The notes: generated by a model from the letters alone, not told the origin. 64,000 bases of DNA from an uncultured Bartonella sp. (GCA_946478235.1 CAMLBF010000002.1:372001-436000); one strand, 5' to 3'. Numbered from the stretch's first letter, positions 27,574-36,633 are shown. Program-made: numbers and translations.

Positions 27574-28146
27574 TCAGGCTATTTGCGATAATACCTGCAA
27601 GCCAATAGCCAATTTGAGTTGAAAACACAGAAACGAAACAAGCTGCGACAATGTTACGATATCGTTTTCTTGCCAACCATTCGCTGTCAGAGCATCAATA
27701 GCTTTCTTTTTACTATCTCGCGGGTGAAATACCAAAAGATGTGTATGGTTAAGTGCACTCGTTAGCTTTTTTGTAAGTTTATCGTCTTCTTCCTTGCTTG
27801 CTTGCCATATTTTTCCGTTCAAATCTTCACGAGTGAGTGGCCCTGCCGGATATTGACCAAATGGGCCTGAGCTTTTTGCTTTAATGGCAATAGTGCGAAT
27901 ACTATCGAGCAGTTGAGGTTCTAGTGCTTGCAACTGACTTTCATAGAACTCCACAGCCTGTTTATGTTGGTGAAGATGAGCAACAAAAACAGCAATTGCA
28001 AATCGCTCTGCCAGTGTAAAACTAGCCTGTGGCTTGACATGAAATAGCGCATCATAGCTTTTTTGCGATTGTTCGATCGTGATCGGACGTCTTTTTCGGA
28101 TAGCAAGGGGTTGCCCCACAAGCTCATCAATAACATCAACACTCAT
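27574..28146 (-). CDS. CMD-domain protein, Avi_7170-type
   Basis: A 190-residue alpha-helical protein related to carboxymuconolactone decarboxylase/AhpD folds: SFTLAERFAIAVFVAHLHQHKQAVEFYE and NGWQENDIVTLSQLVSFLCFQLKLAIGLQVL. The redox CxxC is absent, so it may be a non-catalytic partner of the AhpD-like protein 80 bases downstream. The same gene trio is known in other proteobacteria. Function not established. Confidence 0.65.
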   Translation of the reverse strand: MSVDVIDELVGQPLAIRKRRPITIEQSQKSYDALFHVKPQASFTLAERFAIAVFVAHLHQHKQAVEFYESQLQALEPQLLDSIRTIAIKAKSSGPFGQYPAGPLTREDLNGKIWQASKEEDDKLTKKLTSALNHTHLLVFHPRDSKKKAIDALTANGWQENDIVTLSQLVSFLCFQLKLAIGLQVLSQIA

Positions 28147-28193
28147 AAATTTTCTCCAGTGGCGTGCTTAAATACGGATTTCGATTGATATTG

Positions 28194-29204
28194 TTAATGT
28201 TGCAAAACAGGGATACCGAGTGCTGGTGCAACTTCTTTTGCGGTTAAAGCAATCGACTTCATGATATCTTCATGTGGTGGATCAACAGAATGTACCTGAA
28301 ATACAATATCGGTCGCTCTTTGCAGTGCAGTATCTCTTTTCAGCGATTTGATGACATCGTCTGGTGTGCCAACATGTTGGTCAACGGCATTGATTAGGTC
28401 TTCAAGCGAGTCACCTTTTGCTTTCTGCCCCGCCCTTCCGAAACGCTCAGCTGCACTTTTCAACCCCTTCTCAGCCAGTCGCAAGGCATGTACGCGATCG
28501 GTCGATACAAATAAGCTGCGCGACGCCATGATACGCGGCGTTACGCCTTTCGGCAAAGCGGCAAGATAAGCATCAATAATTGGGTTTTGTATATCCCAAA
28601 GTGACGCATCTGGATTTTCGCTATGCCGCGGCTGTGTGCGCGATAGCATCAATCCATCACCGGCTTCTCCTGCCAATTTACCCCCAAAAGGCGAAAATGT
28701 CGCCATCCAGAATCTTTTAAGAAGATGAGGTGCTGCAGGATATAGATAATTTCCGCCCCATAGGTTCTCACCTGAAAAAGCGCGCCGCAAAACTGTTAAA
28801 TTTTTGGCGTAAACATCACCCCTTTTGTCTGGATTGACACCGAAGACTTCAAAAGACTCGCGTGTACCACCCGTTCCAAACCCCAGTTCCAAACGTCCAT
28901 TCGACAATAAATCAAACACAGCCGCATCTTCGGCAACGCGCACTGGATTTTCCATCGGAAGCGTTATAACCCCCGTCCCCAATCTGATTGCTTTGGTCTT
29001 GGCGGCCAAATTTGCCAGAAACACAAATGGCGATGGCAACCCGCCTTCTACAGGGTGGAAATGGTGTTGGGCAACCCAAGCCGTTTCATATCCTAATGTT
29101 TCTGCATAACTGATTTGTTCTTCCGCTAATTGATATCGTTCTCCGGCGGGTACTGAATCGAGTAGACGGGTAAAAAAACCAAGTCGTTTTTGGCTATGTG
29201 TCAT
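28194..29204 (-). CDS. luciferase-like FMN-dependent monooxygenase (KPN_01858-type)
   Basis: A 336-residue LLM-class flavin monooxygenase (TIM barrel): LGFFTRLLDSVPAGERYQLAEEQ-type start, ETAWVAQHHFHPVEGGLPSPF, IRLGTGVITLPMENPVRVAEDAAVFD, and GRLELGFGTGG. These are standard FMN and substrate loop motifs. It lies upstream of the CMD and AhpD-like genes and is probably their operon head. The promoter region has TCGTAATT/AATTACGA (29233-29263). In other bacteria this trio often accompanies a peptide-type ABC transporter; none is here. Confidence 0.8.
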   Translation of the reverse strand: MTHSQKRLGFFTRLLDSVPAGERYQLAEEQISYAETLGYETAWVAQHHFHPVEGGLPSPFVFLANLAAKTKAIRLGTGVITLPMENPVRVAEDAAVFDLLSNGRLELGFGTGGTRESFEVFGVNPDKRGDVYAKNLTVLRRAFSGENLWGGNYLYPAAPHLLKRFWMATFSPFGGKLAGEAGDGLMLSRTQPRHSENPDASLWDIQNPIIDAYLAALPKGVTPRIMASRSLFVSTDRVHALRLAEKGLKSAAERFGRAGQKAKGDSLEDLINAVDQHVGTPDDVIKSLKRDTALQRATDIVFQVHSVDPPHEDIMKSIALTAKEVAPALGIPVLQH

Positions 29205-29869
29205 AATGGAAAACCAATACTTTTTGATAAATTCGTAATTTTCTAAACGTTACGCAATTACGATATGTGACACAAAGTACTGATGTTTTGATTTAATCAA
29301 ATTCTTAAAATCTTTTACCTATTTAAATCGAATGATAAAAACTATTTTTCTTTTTATTTTGTAATGCCGCAATAAGATAATTCATTATTCTATATTTATT
29401 TATTGATTTTAATAAAAATATGACAAAATATTATGCAAAAATCATGATCGATATACGATAAATATTATTCATATCTTCAGTTTTTAAATCGAAAACCGAT
29501 ATCGGATTTCGTGACGTTTTCAATACAGTCATAAGCACTGCAAATTCATCATTATAATTTTACATTTAGCAACAAACATTCGTAAAAACCGTTACGTCTA
29601 TCAATATGGATAATTGAGCGTCACTCAACCTATTAGTGGTTGAACACCGATGAAACAAAAACATCATCGCTATTGATAAAATATTCTATTTGTCATGAGC
29701 GAAACGGTCATAAAATCTTGATAATTGCAAAAAATAGAGTTGCCATAAAACTGGATTACAAATCTCATATTTTTTAAAAAAAATTTCTCAAATCTCTCAA
29801 AATTGCACAACTTTACGAATCAAATCGATTTATGTTAGCAAAATACCTTCTTTAAAAACTCATATTTTT

Positions 29870-29910
29870 CTGACCCATTTTCAGATAAAAAATCTGTCCC
29901 ATTTTGGGAT
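29870..29910 (+). promoter_or_regulatory. direct repeat pair upstream of the tor operon
   Basis: CTGACCCATTTTCAGAT (29870-29886) and CTGTCCCATTTTGGGAT (29894-29910) are repeated with a 24-base period, just upstream of the FNR-like box. Spaced direct repeats of the CTGTxCAT kind recall the TorR boxes of other tor operons. No torR or torS is in the window, so the binding protein is unknown. Confidence 0.4.
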
Positions 29911-29935
29911 TAAAAAAATGATATATACATCACTT

Positions 29936-29949
29936 TTGACATTTATCAA
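29936..29949 (+). promoter_or_regulatory. FNR-like box upstream of the tor operon
   Basis: TTGAC-ATTT-ATCAA differs from the TTGAT-N4-ATCAA consensus at one position. If it is centred at -41.5, transcription would start near 29984, and the sequence TAAATA (29971-29976) would be the -10. FnrN encoded at 9222-9974 is the natural candidate activator. Confidence 0.5.
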
Positions 29950-30016
29950 GAGTTATATATTTGATATTATTAAATATTTTTTATTTTTCTCATATATTCA
30001 ATTTGTTCTTTTTTTG

Positions 30017-30030
30017 TCACGAATTCGTGA
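30017..30030. promoter_or_regulatory. perfect 14-base palindrome in the tor leader
   Basis: TCACGAATTCGTGA is a perfect palindrome, about 35 bases after the predicted start site. A dimeric regulator could bind it as an operator. The regulator is unknown. Confidence 0.35.
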
Positions 30031-30152
30031 TAATTTAGCAAAATAATGAGCCAGATCTCATGGCTAATTATATCACGGCATTAACAATCTAAGGTTGAGG
30101 AAATTGGGAGGTTCTCAACTTTATTGTAAAGTCAAAAGAAGGACCCCATAAT

Positions 30153-31763
30153 ATGAAACGGTTAACCCGGTGGCTTTTGGTTCTTATTGTTTTAGGTATT
30201 GTAGGGTTTTTTGTCCTTACTTCACCTATTACATGGTCGCTAACACACCCGACACGGGATGTAGCAGATGATGCAGCCCCTAATTTGGATAATGGCCGCA
30301 TTGTTTTTGTTGCTAGCGATTGCGCAACCTGCCACACCACTCCAAACCAAGACGATCCGCTAAAACTAGGTGGCGGACGTGCATTGGATACTGAGTTTGG
30401 GCGCTTTTATATGCCCAACATTTCACCAGACAAGAAAGATGGTATTGGAAGCTGGACACTTGAACAGTTTACAAAAGCTGTTCGTGAAGGTGTCGGCCCT
30501 AAAGGCATAATGCCAGACGGACAAAACCTATACCCAGCCTTTCCTTACACCTCTTATCAAAAGTTGACAGCAAACGATGTACGCGACTTGTTCGCTTATA
30601 TCAAAACGCTGGAACCTGTTTCAGGTGAAGCTCCAGATCATGAATTAAAATTTCCTTTCAATATGCGTCGTGGCTTAGGTGTATGGCGTCTTGCATTTCT
30701 TGACGGAAAGCCTCTGGAAGCTGAAAAAACATCAACAGACGATAAATCGAAAGATGCTGTTCTAGAACGTGGTCGTTATCTTGTTGAAGCTGCTGGTCAC
30801 TGCGCAGAATGTCACTCTACCCGTAATTTCATGGGCGTAATCAAGAGTGGAATGCGTTATGGCGGCGGTGCTACACCAGATGGCAAAGATCATTTTCCAA
30901 ATATCAGTCAACACGATACAGGTATTGGTTTCTGGCCAGAAATTTCAATCTACAACTATCTAAAAACCGGCAAGAGCCCAATTGGCAAGGTTGCTGGTGG
31001 CGATATGGCTGAAGTTATTGAAAATACAAAACTTCTTCCTGATGAAGATCTGCATGCAATGGCTGCGTACATCAAGACGATACCTGGTGTCGATGCACCG
31101 ACCCCTGGACAACCACAACCAAATCTCTCAACAGAAGTTGGCATTGTGGAAAAGAAAGCTGATCCTGTTGGTGCAACATTACCGACTTCAACAAAAAGCG
31201 AAATCAATAAGGCTGATACACTTTATGTTGTATACACAAAGCCATTCCACATGGATGAAAATGCAACGAGCGATGAAGATGGTAAGTTGCTAGCAAGTGC
31301 AAAACTTTCTGTTATTGACCGCAAAGAAGGCCAGTTGAAAGTACGTTTAGACGGCTGGCAGATGGATGGTGCTCCAACAGTTGTTTATGCCTTGAAAGGT
31401 CAACGTATTATGTTGGCTGTTTTAGGTGAAAAAGCTGTTGCCTCTTACAAGCTTGGTGATGCAGTTGTTGATGAAGCAACCGGCCAAAAGTGGTCTCCTG
31501 TCAGCATTGAAATGTGGACAAGCGATACTCAACTTAACATATCCCTTTCCAACTTGTGGACTTATTCATCTAATTTGTTTGGTGCTACCTGCGGTGTATG
31601 TCACTCTCTACCAGCATCGGGGCATTTACTTGCTAACCAATGGATTGGTAACTTGAACGCGATGAAACGGTATACATCATTGTCACCTGATCAATATCGC
31701 CTTCTCTTGAGCTACCTGCAGAACCACTCAAAAGATGTAAACGATGATGGAGGTGCCCATTAA
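30153..31763 (+). CDS. hybrid triheme c-type cytochrome (AdhB/GndH-like domains fused to a TorC C-terminal domain)
   Basis: A 536-residue membrane-anchored c-type cytochrome that likely feeds electrons to the reductase at 32438. Residues 5-23 form the membrane anchor. Haem 1 is at Cys57-Cys60-His61 and haem 2 at Cys217-Cys220-His221. Both lie in domains like the cytochrome subunit of alcohol or gluconate dehydrogenases (PNISPDKKDGIGSWTLEQF; NISQHDTGIGFWPEI). Residues about 350-535 instead resemble the TorC/TorY C-terminal domain, with haem 3 at Cys480-Cys483-His484 and the TorC-type ANQWIGNLNAMKR. The NapC-like tetrahaem part of ordinary TorC is missing. Its stop overlaps the torD start (TAATG). 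Confidence 0.8.
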   Translation: MKRLTRWLLVLIVLGIVGFFVLTSPITWSLTHPTRDVADDAAPNLDNGRIVFVASDCATCHTTPNQDDPLKLGGGRALDTEFGRFYMPNISPDKKDGIGSWTLEQFTKAVREGVGPKGIMPDGQNLYPAFPYTSYQKLTANDVRDLFAYIKTLEPVSGEAPDHELKFPFNMRRGLGVWRLAFLDGKPLEAEKTSTDDKSKDAVLERGRYLVEAAGHCAECHSTRNFMGVIKSGMRYGGGATPDGKDHFPNISQHDTGIGFWPEISIYNYLKTGKSPIGKVAGGDMAEVIENTKLLPDEDLHAMAAYIKTIPGVDAPTPGQPQPNLSTEVGIVEKKADPVGATLPTSTKSEINKADTLYVVYTKPFHMDENATSDEDGKLLASAKLSVIDRKEGQLKVRLDGWQMDGAPTVVYALKGQRIMLAVLGEKAVASYKLGDAVVDEATGQKWSPVSIEMWTSDTQLNISLSNLWTYSSNLFGATCGVCHSLPASGHLLANQWIGNLNAMKRYTSLSPDQYRLLLSYLQNHSKDVNDDGGAH

Positions 31764-32428
31764 TGTCAAACCCCTTGTCAAGCGCTCCTGATACATCTGA
31801 AGAAGCAAAAATTGCACAAGAATGTTTGGTGCAAGCAGCTGTTGTGGATTGGTTTTCACAATTGTTTATTGCGCCACCTGATCGCAAACTCTTAGAGGAT
31901 TGTCGGTCAGAACGTGTCTTGGACTTTTTGACAAGCTTCGGAGAAAGTCTTGATGCGGTTGACCTAACAACATTGATTGCGGATTATTTCCGCAATCAAG
32001 CCATAGAAGATTTAGATCAAGTACTTTCGCATCAATATTTCGAATTATTTGACGGCGCCGCTGGTCCAAACGCGGTACCACCTTATGAAAGTTATTATAA
32101 GGATGCTAATGGACGTTTGTTCCAACAACCTTATGTTAACATGATGGAAATATTGAAAGAATTGGATGTTTCAGTAACCAATTCTTGTAAAGAACCGGCA
32201 GATCATCTGGCTTTGGAGTTAGCAGCGTTGGCTGAAGCACTACGTCAAAGAAAGTCTGCAACAATTGACCAATTGTTGCAGCGTCTTTTGGGGTGGATTT
32301 CGCAATTAAGCGACTCTGTCAATGTCGTTGCTAAGGCTACGTTATACGCGAATTTGCTTGAATTACTCATTATTTATTTATCGTCTTTCCAAAATCCTTT
32401 GATCGCTGGAAAGACCGTCAAACACTAG
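31763..32428 (+). CDS. torD: TorD-family chaperone for the molybdoenzyme
   Basis: TorD binds the Tat signal peptide of TorA and helps insert the molybdenum cofactor before export. The 221-residue helical protein shows the family core YFELFDGAAGPNAVPPYESYY and the EPADHLALELAALAEAL motif. It is translationally coupled to the cytochrome (1-base overlap) and lies 9 bases before the reductase gene, so partner and substrate are neighbours. Confidence 0.88.
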   Translation: MSNPLSSAPDTSEEAKIAQECLVQAAVVDWFSQLFIAPPDRKLLEDCRSERVLDFLTSFGESLDAVDLTTLIADYFRNQAIEDLDQVLSHQYFELFDGAAGPNAVPPYESYYKDANGRLFQQPYVNMMEILKELDVSVTNSCKEPADHLALELAALAEALRQRKSATIDQLLQRLLGWISQLSDSVNVVAKATLYANLLELLIIYLSSFQNPLIAGKTVKH

Positions 32429-32437
32429 GAGAATGCC

Positions 32438-34942
32438 ATGTCATTCGACAAAACAACAGTTGCTTTACCTGAAATGAACCGTCGTTCATTTTTGAAAAGT
32501 AGTGCTATAGTAGCTATGGTGGGCGCAGCAAGTGGTTCGCTTCTCACACGTGGCGCTAAGGCAGAAGCAGCTACCAAACTTACGATGTCTGGCGGCCACT
32601 TCGGAGTTTTCCGCGGCCGTGTAGAAAATGGACGTTTGGTTGAAGTTACACCATGGGAGAAAGACCCACATCCAACTCCAATGCTTCAAGGCATGATGGA
32701 TTCGATTTATTCGCCATCACGTATTAAATACCCAATGGTACGTCGCGCATGGTTGGAAAAAGGCCCAGGTGCAGATCCTGAAACACGCGGTACTGGTGAT
32801 TTCGTACGCGTAAGCTGGGATAAAGCACTTGATTTGGTAGCAGGTGAAATTAAACGTGTTCGCGAAAAATATGGTTCATCAAGTCTTTATGGTGGTTCAT
32901 ATGGCTGGCAGAGCCCTGGTAAATTGCATAACTGCCGTACATTGTTGCGCCGCATGCTCAAAACCACCGGTGGTTTTGTAAACGGATTGGGCGACTATTC
33001 TACTGGTGCTGCTCAGGTTATTCTGCCACACGTTATTGGGTCTCTGGAAGTTTACGAACAATGTACTTCTTGGGATGTTGTTAAAGAAAACACAAAGACA
33101 TTGGTATTTTGGGGTTGTAACCCAGTTAATACCAACCAGATCGGTTGGCTTCTTCCAGACCATGGTGGCTATGAAGGCTTGGAAAAGGTCAAAAAAGCCG
33201 GCATTCGCGTTATCTGTATTGACCCAATCAAGACTGAAACATGTCAATTGCTCAATGGTGAATGGATAGCACCGCGTCCGCAAACCGACGTTGCCATGAT
33301 GATCGGTATTGCCCATACGCTTTACAAAGAAAATCTTCACGATAAAGAATTCTTGAAGAAATATACCGTTGGTTACGACAAATTTGAGGCTTACCTCAAA
33401 GGTGAAGAAGACGGTGAAGAGAAGACTGCTGAATGGGCTTCGAAGATTTGCGGTATTGACGCAGATGTAATCAAGCAACTCGCACGTGATTTTGCTAAAG
33501 ACCGCACAATGATTGCTGGCGGTTGGTCAATGCAACGTCAACATCACGGTGAACAAGCACACTGGATGATTGTTACACTTTGTTCAATGCTTGGACAAAT
33601 CGGTCTTCCTGGTGGTGGCTTTGGTTTCAGTTACCATTACTGCAGTGGCGGTACACCAACAGCTTATGGCCCAATCTTGAATGGTATCACTGACGGTCCA
33701 GCTCCTGTCGTTGCAGATCTGCCAAAAGGTTGTCCGCCAAATTCTACAGAGTCTGCATGTCAGCCAAAGACGAATGCTATTCCTGTATGCCGTGTTGTTG
33801 AGTCATTACTCAATCCTGGAAAAACAATTAAGTACAACGGTTCTGACATTGTTCTTCCTGAATTACACATGGTATATTGGGTAGGTGGAAATCCATTTGT
33901 TCACCAGCAAAACCGTAATGAAATGGTTGAAGCTTGGAAAAAGTTGGACACATTTGTTGTTCATGATTTCCAATGGACACCATCTGCACGTCATGCTGAT
34001 ATTGTTTTACCAGTAACAACTTCATACGAACGTAACGACATTGAACAATTGGGCGATTATGCATTAAGCCATATCGTTCCAATGAAAAAACTCGTTGAAC
34101 CTATGTATGAAGCACGTTCAGACTTCGATATTTTTGCTGCCATCAGCGAACGTCTCGGCAAAGGCAAAGAATTCACCGAAGGTCTGTCCGAAATGGAATG
34201 GATCCGCAATTTCTACGAAGGTGCTCGCATGGAATCCCGTGCAAAAGGCATGGAAATGCCTGTTTTCGACACTTTCTGGAATAGCAATGAAGCATTGGCT
34301 TTCCCAATTAAAGATGAACAGAGAAATTTCGTTCGTTATGGCGAATTCCGTGAAGATCCATTGATGAGCCCATTGGGTACACCATCAGGTAAAATTGAAA
34401 TCTACTCGCTCAATATCGAGAAGATGAAATATGATGACTGCCCTCCACATGCTACATGGATGGAACCAATTGAACGCTTGGATGGCCCAACAACGAAGTA
34501 TCCACTTCACATTGCATCCAATCACCCAATTTTCCGCTTACACTCACAGCTATGCGGTACTAAATTGCGTGAAGAATATGCTATTGGTGGACGTGAACCT
34601 TGCTGGATCAATCCAAAAGATGCAGAAGCTCGCGGATTGAAAGATGGTGATATTGCACGTGCTTATAATGACCGTGGCCAGATTTTGGTTGGCATTAAAG
34701 TAACAGATGTCATTCGTCCAGGTGTTATCCGTATCAATGAAGGTGGCTGGTATGATCCGGTCAATCCATTGGAACCAAAAACACTTTGCCGTTATGGCGA
34801 TGTGAACAACCTCACAGTAAGTGTTACAACATCGAAATTGGCTCAAGCTAACTGTGGTCAAACAGCTGTTGTTGAAATTGAGAAATTCACCGGTGAACTT
34901 CCTCCGGTTGAGGTTTTCAAAGAACCTAAGAAAATGAATTAA
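32438..34942 (+). CDS. torA: periplasmic trimethylamine N-oxide / dimethyl sulfoxide reductase (TorA/DorA)
   Basis: An 834-residue molybdopterin oxidoreductase that reduces N- or S-oxides as a terminal electron acceptor. A Tat signal with NRRSFLK (14-20) precedes the mature enzyme. Active-site residues by comparison with Rhodobacter DMSO reductase: Tyr155 and Trp157 in GGSYGWQSPG, and the molybdenum ligand Ser188 in GDYSTGAAQ. Escherichia coli TorA lacks that Tyr, so the site looks DMSO-reductase-like. Further matches are GGFGFSYHY, VGGNPFVHQQNRN and RLHSQLCGTKLREEY. GGAG lies before the ATG. Codon use is strongly biased to the set also seen in the porin gene, which suggests high expression. 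Confidence 0.92.
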   Translation: MSFDKTTVALPEMNRRSFLKSSAIVAMVGAASGSLLTRGAKAEAATKLTMSGGHFGVFRGRVENGRLVEVTPWEKDPHPTPMLQGMMDSIYSPSRIKYPMVRRAWLEKGPGADPETRGTGDFVRVSWDKALDLVAGEIKRVREKYGSSSLYGGSYGWQSPGKLHNCRTLLRRMLKTTGGFVNGLGDYSTGAAQVILPHVIGSLEVYEQCTSWDVVKENTKTLVFWGCNPVNTNQIGWLLPDHGGYEGLEKVKKAGIRVICIDPIKTETCQLLNGEWIAPRPQTDVAMMIGIAHTLYKENLHDKEFLKKYTVGYDKFEAYLKGEEDGEEKTAEWASKICGIDADVIKQLARDFAKDRTMIAGGWSMQRQHHGEQAHWMIVTLCSMLGQIGLPGGGFGFSYHYCSGGTPTAYGPILNGITDGPAPVVADLPKGCPPNSTESACQPKTNAIPVCRVVESLLNPGKTIKYNGSDIVLPELHMVYWVGGNPFVHQQNRNEMVEAWKKLDTFVVHDFQWTPSARHADIVLPVTTSYERNDIEQLGDYALSHIVPMKKLVEPMYEARSDFDIFAAISERLGKGKEFTEGLSEMEWIRNFYEGARMESRAKGMEMPVFDTFWNSNEALAFPIKDEQRNFVRYGEFREDPLMSPLGTPSGKIEIYSLNIEKMKYDDCPPHATWMEPIERLDGPTTKYPLHIASNHPIFRLHSQLCGTKLREEYAIGGREPCWINPKDAEARGLKDGDIARAYNDRGQILVGIKVTDVIRPGVIRINEGGWYDPVNPLEPKTLCRYGDVNNLTVSVTTSKLAQANCGQTAVVEIEKFTGELPPVEVFKEPKKMN

Positions 34943-34965
34943 TATTCAATTTTCATCAAGAATTG

Positions 34966-34991
34966 AGGAGGCAATCATTGCCTCCTTTTTT
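34966..34991 (+). terminator. intrinsic terminator of the tor operon
   Basis: AGGAGGCAAT and ATTGCCTCCT form a perfect 10-base stem with a tight loop, followed by six T residues, 24 bases after the torA stop. Confidence 0.9.
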
Positions 34992-35091
34992 CATTTTAAG
35001 GCCCTTATCACAAATTAAAATTATTCTTGATCTTGATAAAAGCGAGATCTATTTATTTGTACGTGATTTAAACGATCAGTTTAAATTATCG

Positions 35092-35167
35092 GGGGCTATA
35101 GCTCAGCTGGGAGAGCGCTTGCATCGCACGCAAGAAGTCAGCGGTTCGATTCCGCTTAGCTCCACCA
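35092..35167 (+). tRNA. tRNA-Ala(CGC)
   Basis: The 76-base sequence folds as a cloverleaf: acceptor GGGGCTA with TAGCTCC, D arm GCTC...GAGC, anticodon stem CTTGC/GCAAG with loop ATCGCAC (anticodon CGC, reads GCG), T arm AGCGG-TTCGATT-CCGCT, and an encoded CCA. The acceptor has a G3-T70 pair, the alanine identity element. Its 3' end faces the accessory island. Confidence 0.95.
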
Positions 35168-35710
35168 ATTTTTGATAGATTTTCTCAAAACCTATTTTGC
35201 TATCGCAGTCTAACGACATAAATCATAAGAATTTTGTACGCTAAAATTAGCACTAGGAACCTATCTTTTCGTGAGGTTAATCGCCTCCCTTTATGTCTCG
35301 CCTATAAAACAATTTGTATATTGTAGAAGAAGATGAAGCCTGTTTCTATTCAACACGCCCGTCAAATAAAAAGCGTTTGCGACACCCCTCCCCTTTACTT
35401 ATCCACGACAGGCTCACAAAAAATAATTATTACTGAAATATCGAAATTATAGGAAAGAGTTTTTTCAGATCAAATTCATGCAAACAATAACATATAAATT
35501 CGATGTGTCACGCTAAGTTTTCTGCTCTAGAATTGATAGCTATTGTTTCATTTTTTAAGCTGTTTGTTTTTGAGTGGAACTCACTACGATTTATTCAAGA
35601 TATCTTTAATTGTGGTCAATTGAAAAGGTCAATGCAGACCATCTTTTATAAAACGATAAACTACTAATCGTGGGCGGCAATAGCAACAAGGGCTGATCGG
35701 TCGATGTGTT
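35168..35710. other. non-coding or fully eroded stretch after tRNA-Ala
   Basis: I see no open frame or recognisable fragment in these 540 bases. They may include the lost upstream part of the restriction system (hsdM and the start of hsdS), but nothing readable remains. Confidence 0.4.
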
Positions 35711-36633
35711 TTGACCGGAAGACATTTTAAGTCGGTTCAATTTTCAGGTTTCATGAGTAGATTGCGCACCTTGGCAGATGAGATCGTCGTTAGTTTTACG
35801 TTGCAGCTCAAACTGTCACCGTTGTTCTACGGGCATCTTCATAAGATGGATGAGAGATTAAACACTAACAACCTCAGTTGGAATACGTTGATTGAATTCT
35901 GCTTTGCGCTTCCCCCTCTAGAACGACACAAAATTATGAATATCTTGCGGACATGAGACAAGGCAATCAAAAAACTAAAAGTACTCAGAGCGACAAAAGA
36001 TGAGCTATTTAAAGGGATCCAGTAAAAATTAATTGGGAAAGTTTTCAAGACATATGGGGGACAAACGAACAATATACATTTATCCCAATTTTAAAAAAGA
36101 TTACCAAGGGCATTGTCCTAAAGCCGTCGATTGGCAAACTTCACAGCAAAGTGATTATGGAGAACGGATCTAACGTACCGACCATATTGTCAGCTAGAGG
36201 ATATCCATATTACAAGAAAAATCTGGTGGTCTCCTTATTTGACGGAGAGACTTTTACAATAGCGGTTTTAGCAAAATAAATTACGGAATTTGACAGCGCC
36301 ATCGCGTAGAAAACAATTACAAAACTAAGGGGCAATAGCTCAAAAGCAAATGTTTATTATCTTCTCAACTCTCTCCAGCAAAGATCCTGATCTCGGAAAC
36401 TGAATATGATAGATGAAATTGGACAGAAAGAGCTTACAAACAAGCAAATAGAGAAATTTCCTGTTTTGCCTTCATGTATTAAAAAGTAAATAACGGTTGT
36501 TCATATGCTCACTGCTGCTAACAAAAAGATCTCCTTCATTGATAAAAAAATTAAAGTTCTCATTCATCAAAAAAGCAGACTGATACAAAAGTTACGGACC
36601 GGCAAATGGCGCGTAAAGGTGGAGTGTAACTGA
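35711..36633 (+). pseudogene. hsdS: type I restriction specificity subunit (hsdS), decayed
   Basis: Pieces of one HsdS can be read along the plus strand in changing frames. The end of the first target-recognition domain and the central conserved helix read NLSWNTLIEFCFALPPLERH, then DKAIKKLKVLRATKDELFKG after a stop. A second-domain start reads ITKGIVLKPS. Near the end NVYYLLNSLQQ, IGQKELTNKQIEKFPVLP and an open 42-codon tail from 36505 (IDKKIKVLIHQKSRLIQKL) share one frame with stops between them. The tail stop overlaps the Shedu start (TGATG), so hsdS once preceded it in an operon. hsdM and hsdR are absent. Confidence 0.75.

Larger units (their letters stand above)
29205..30152. other. long AT-rich control region between the LLM triad and the tor operon
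   Basis: About 950 bases without a gene, very AT-rich. It holds the divergent promoters of the LLM triad and the tor genes. Seen in it: an 8-base inverted repeat at 29233-29263 near the LLM start, a direct repeat pair at 29870-29910, an FNR-like box at 29936-29949, a perfect palindrome at 30017-30030, and an inverted repeat AGCCA/TGGCT at 30049-30065. No open frame there is credible. Confidence 0.6.

Noticed and set aside
29288..29300. TTGATTTAATCAA upstream of the LLM triad as an FNR box
   Set aside because: The two half sites are perfect, but the spacer is 3 bases instead of 4, so the geometry is wrong for an FNR dimer.
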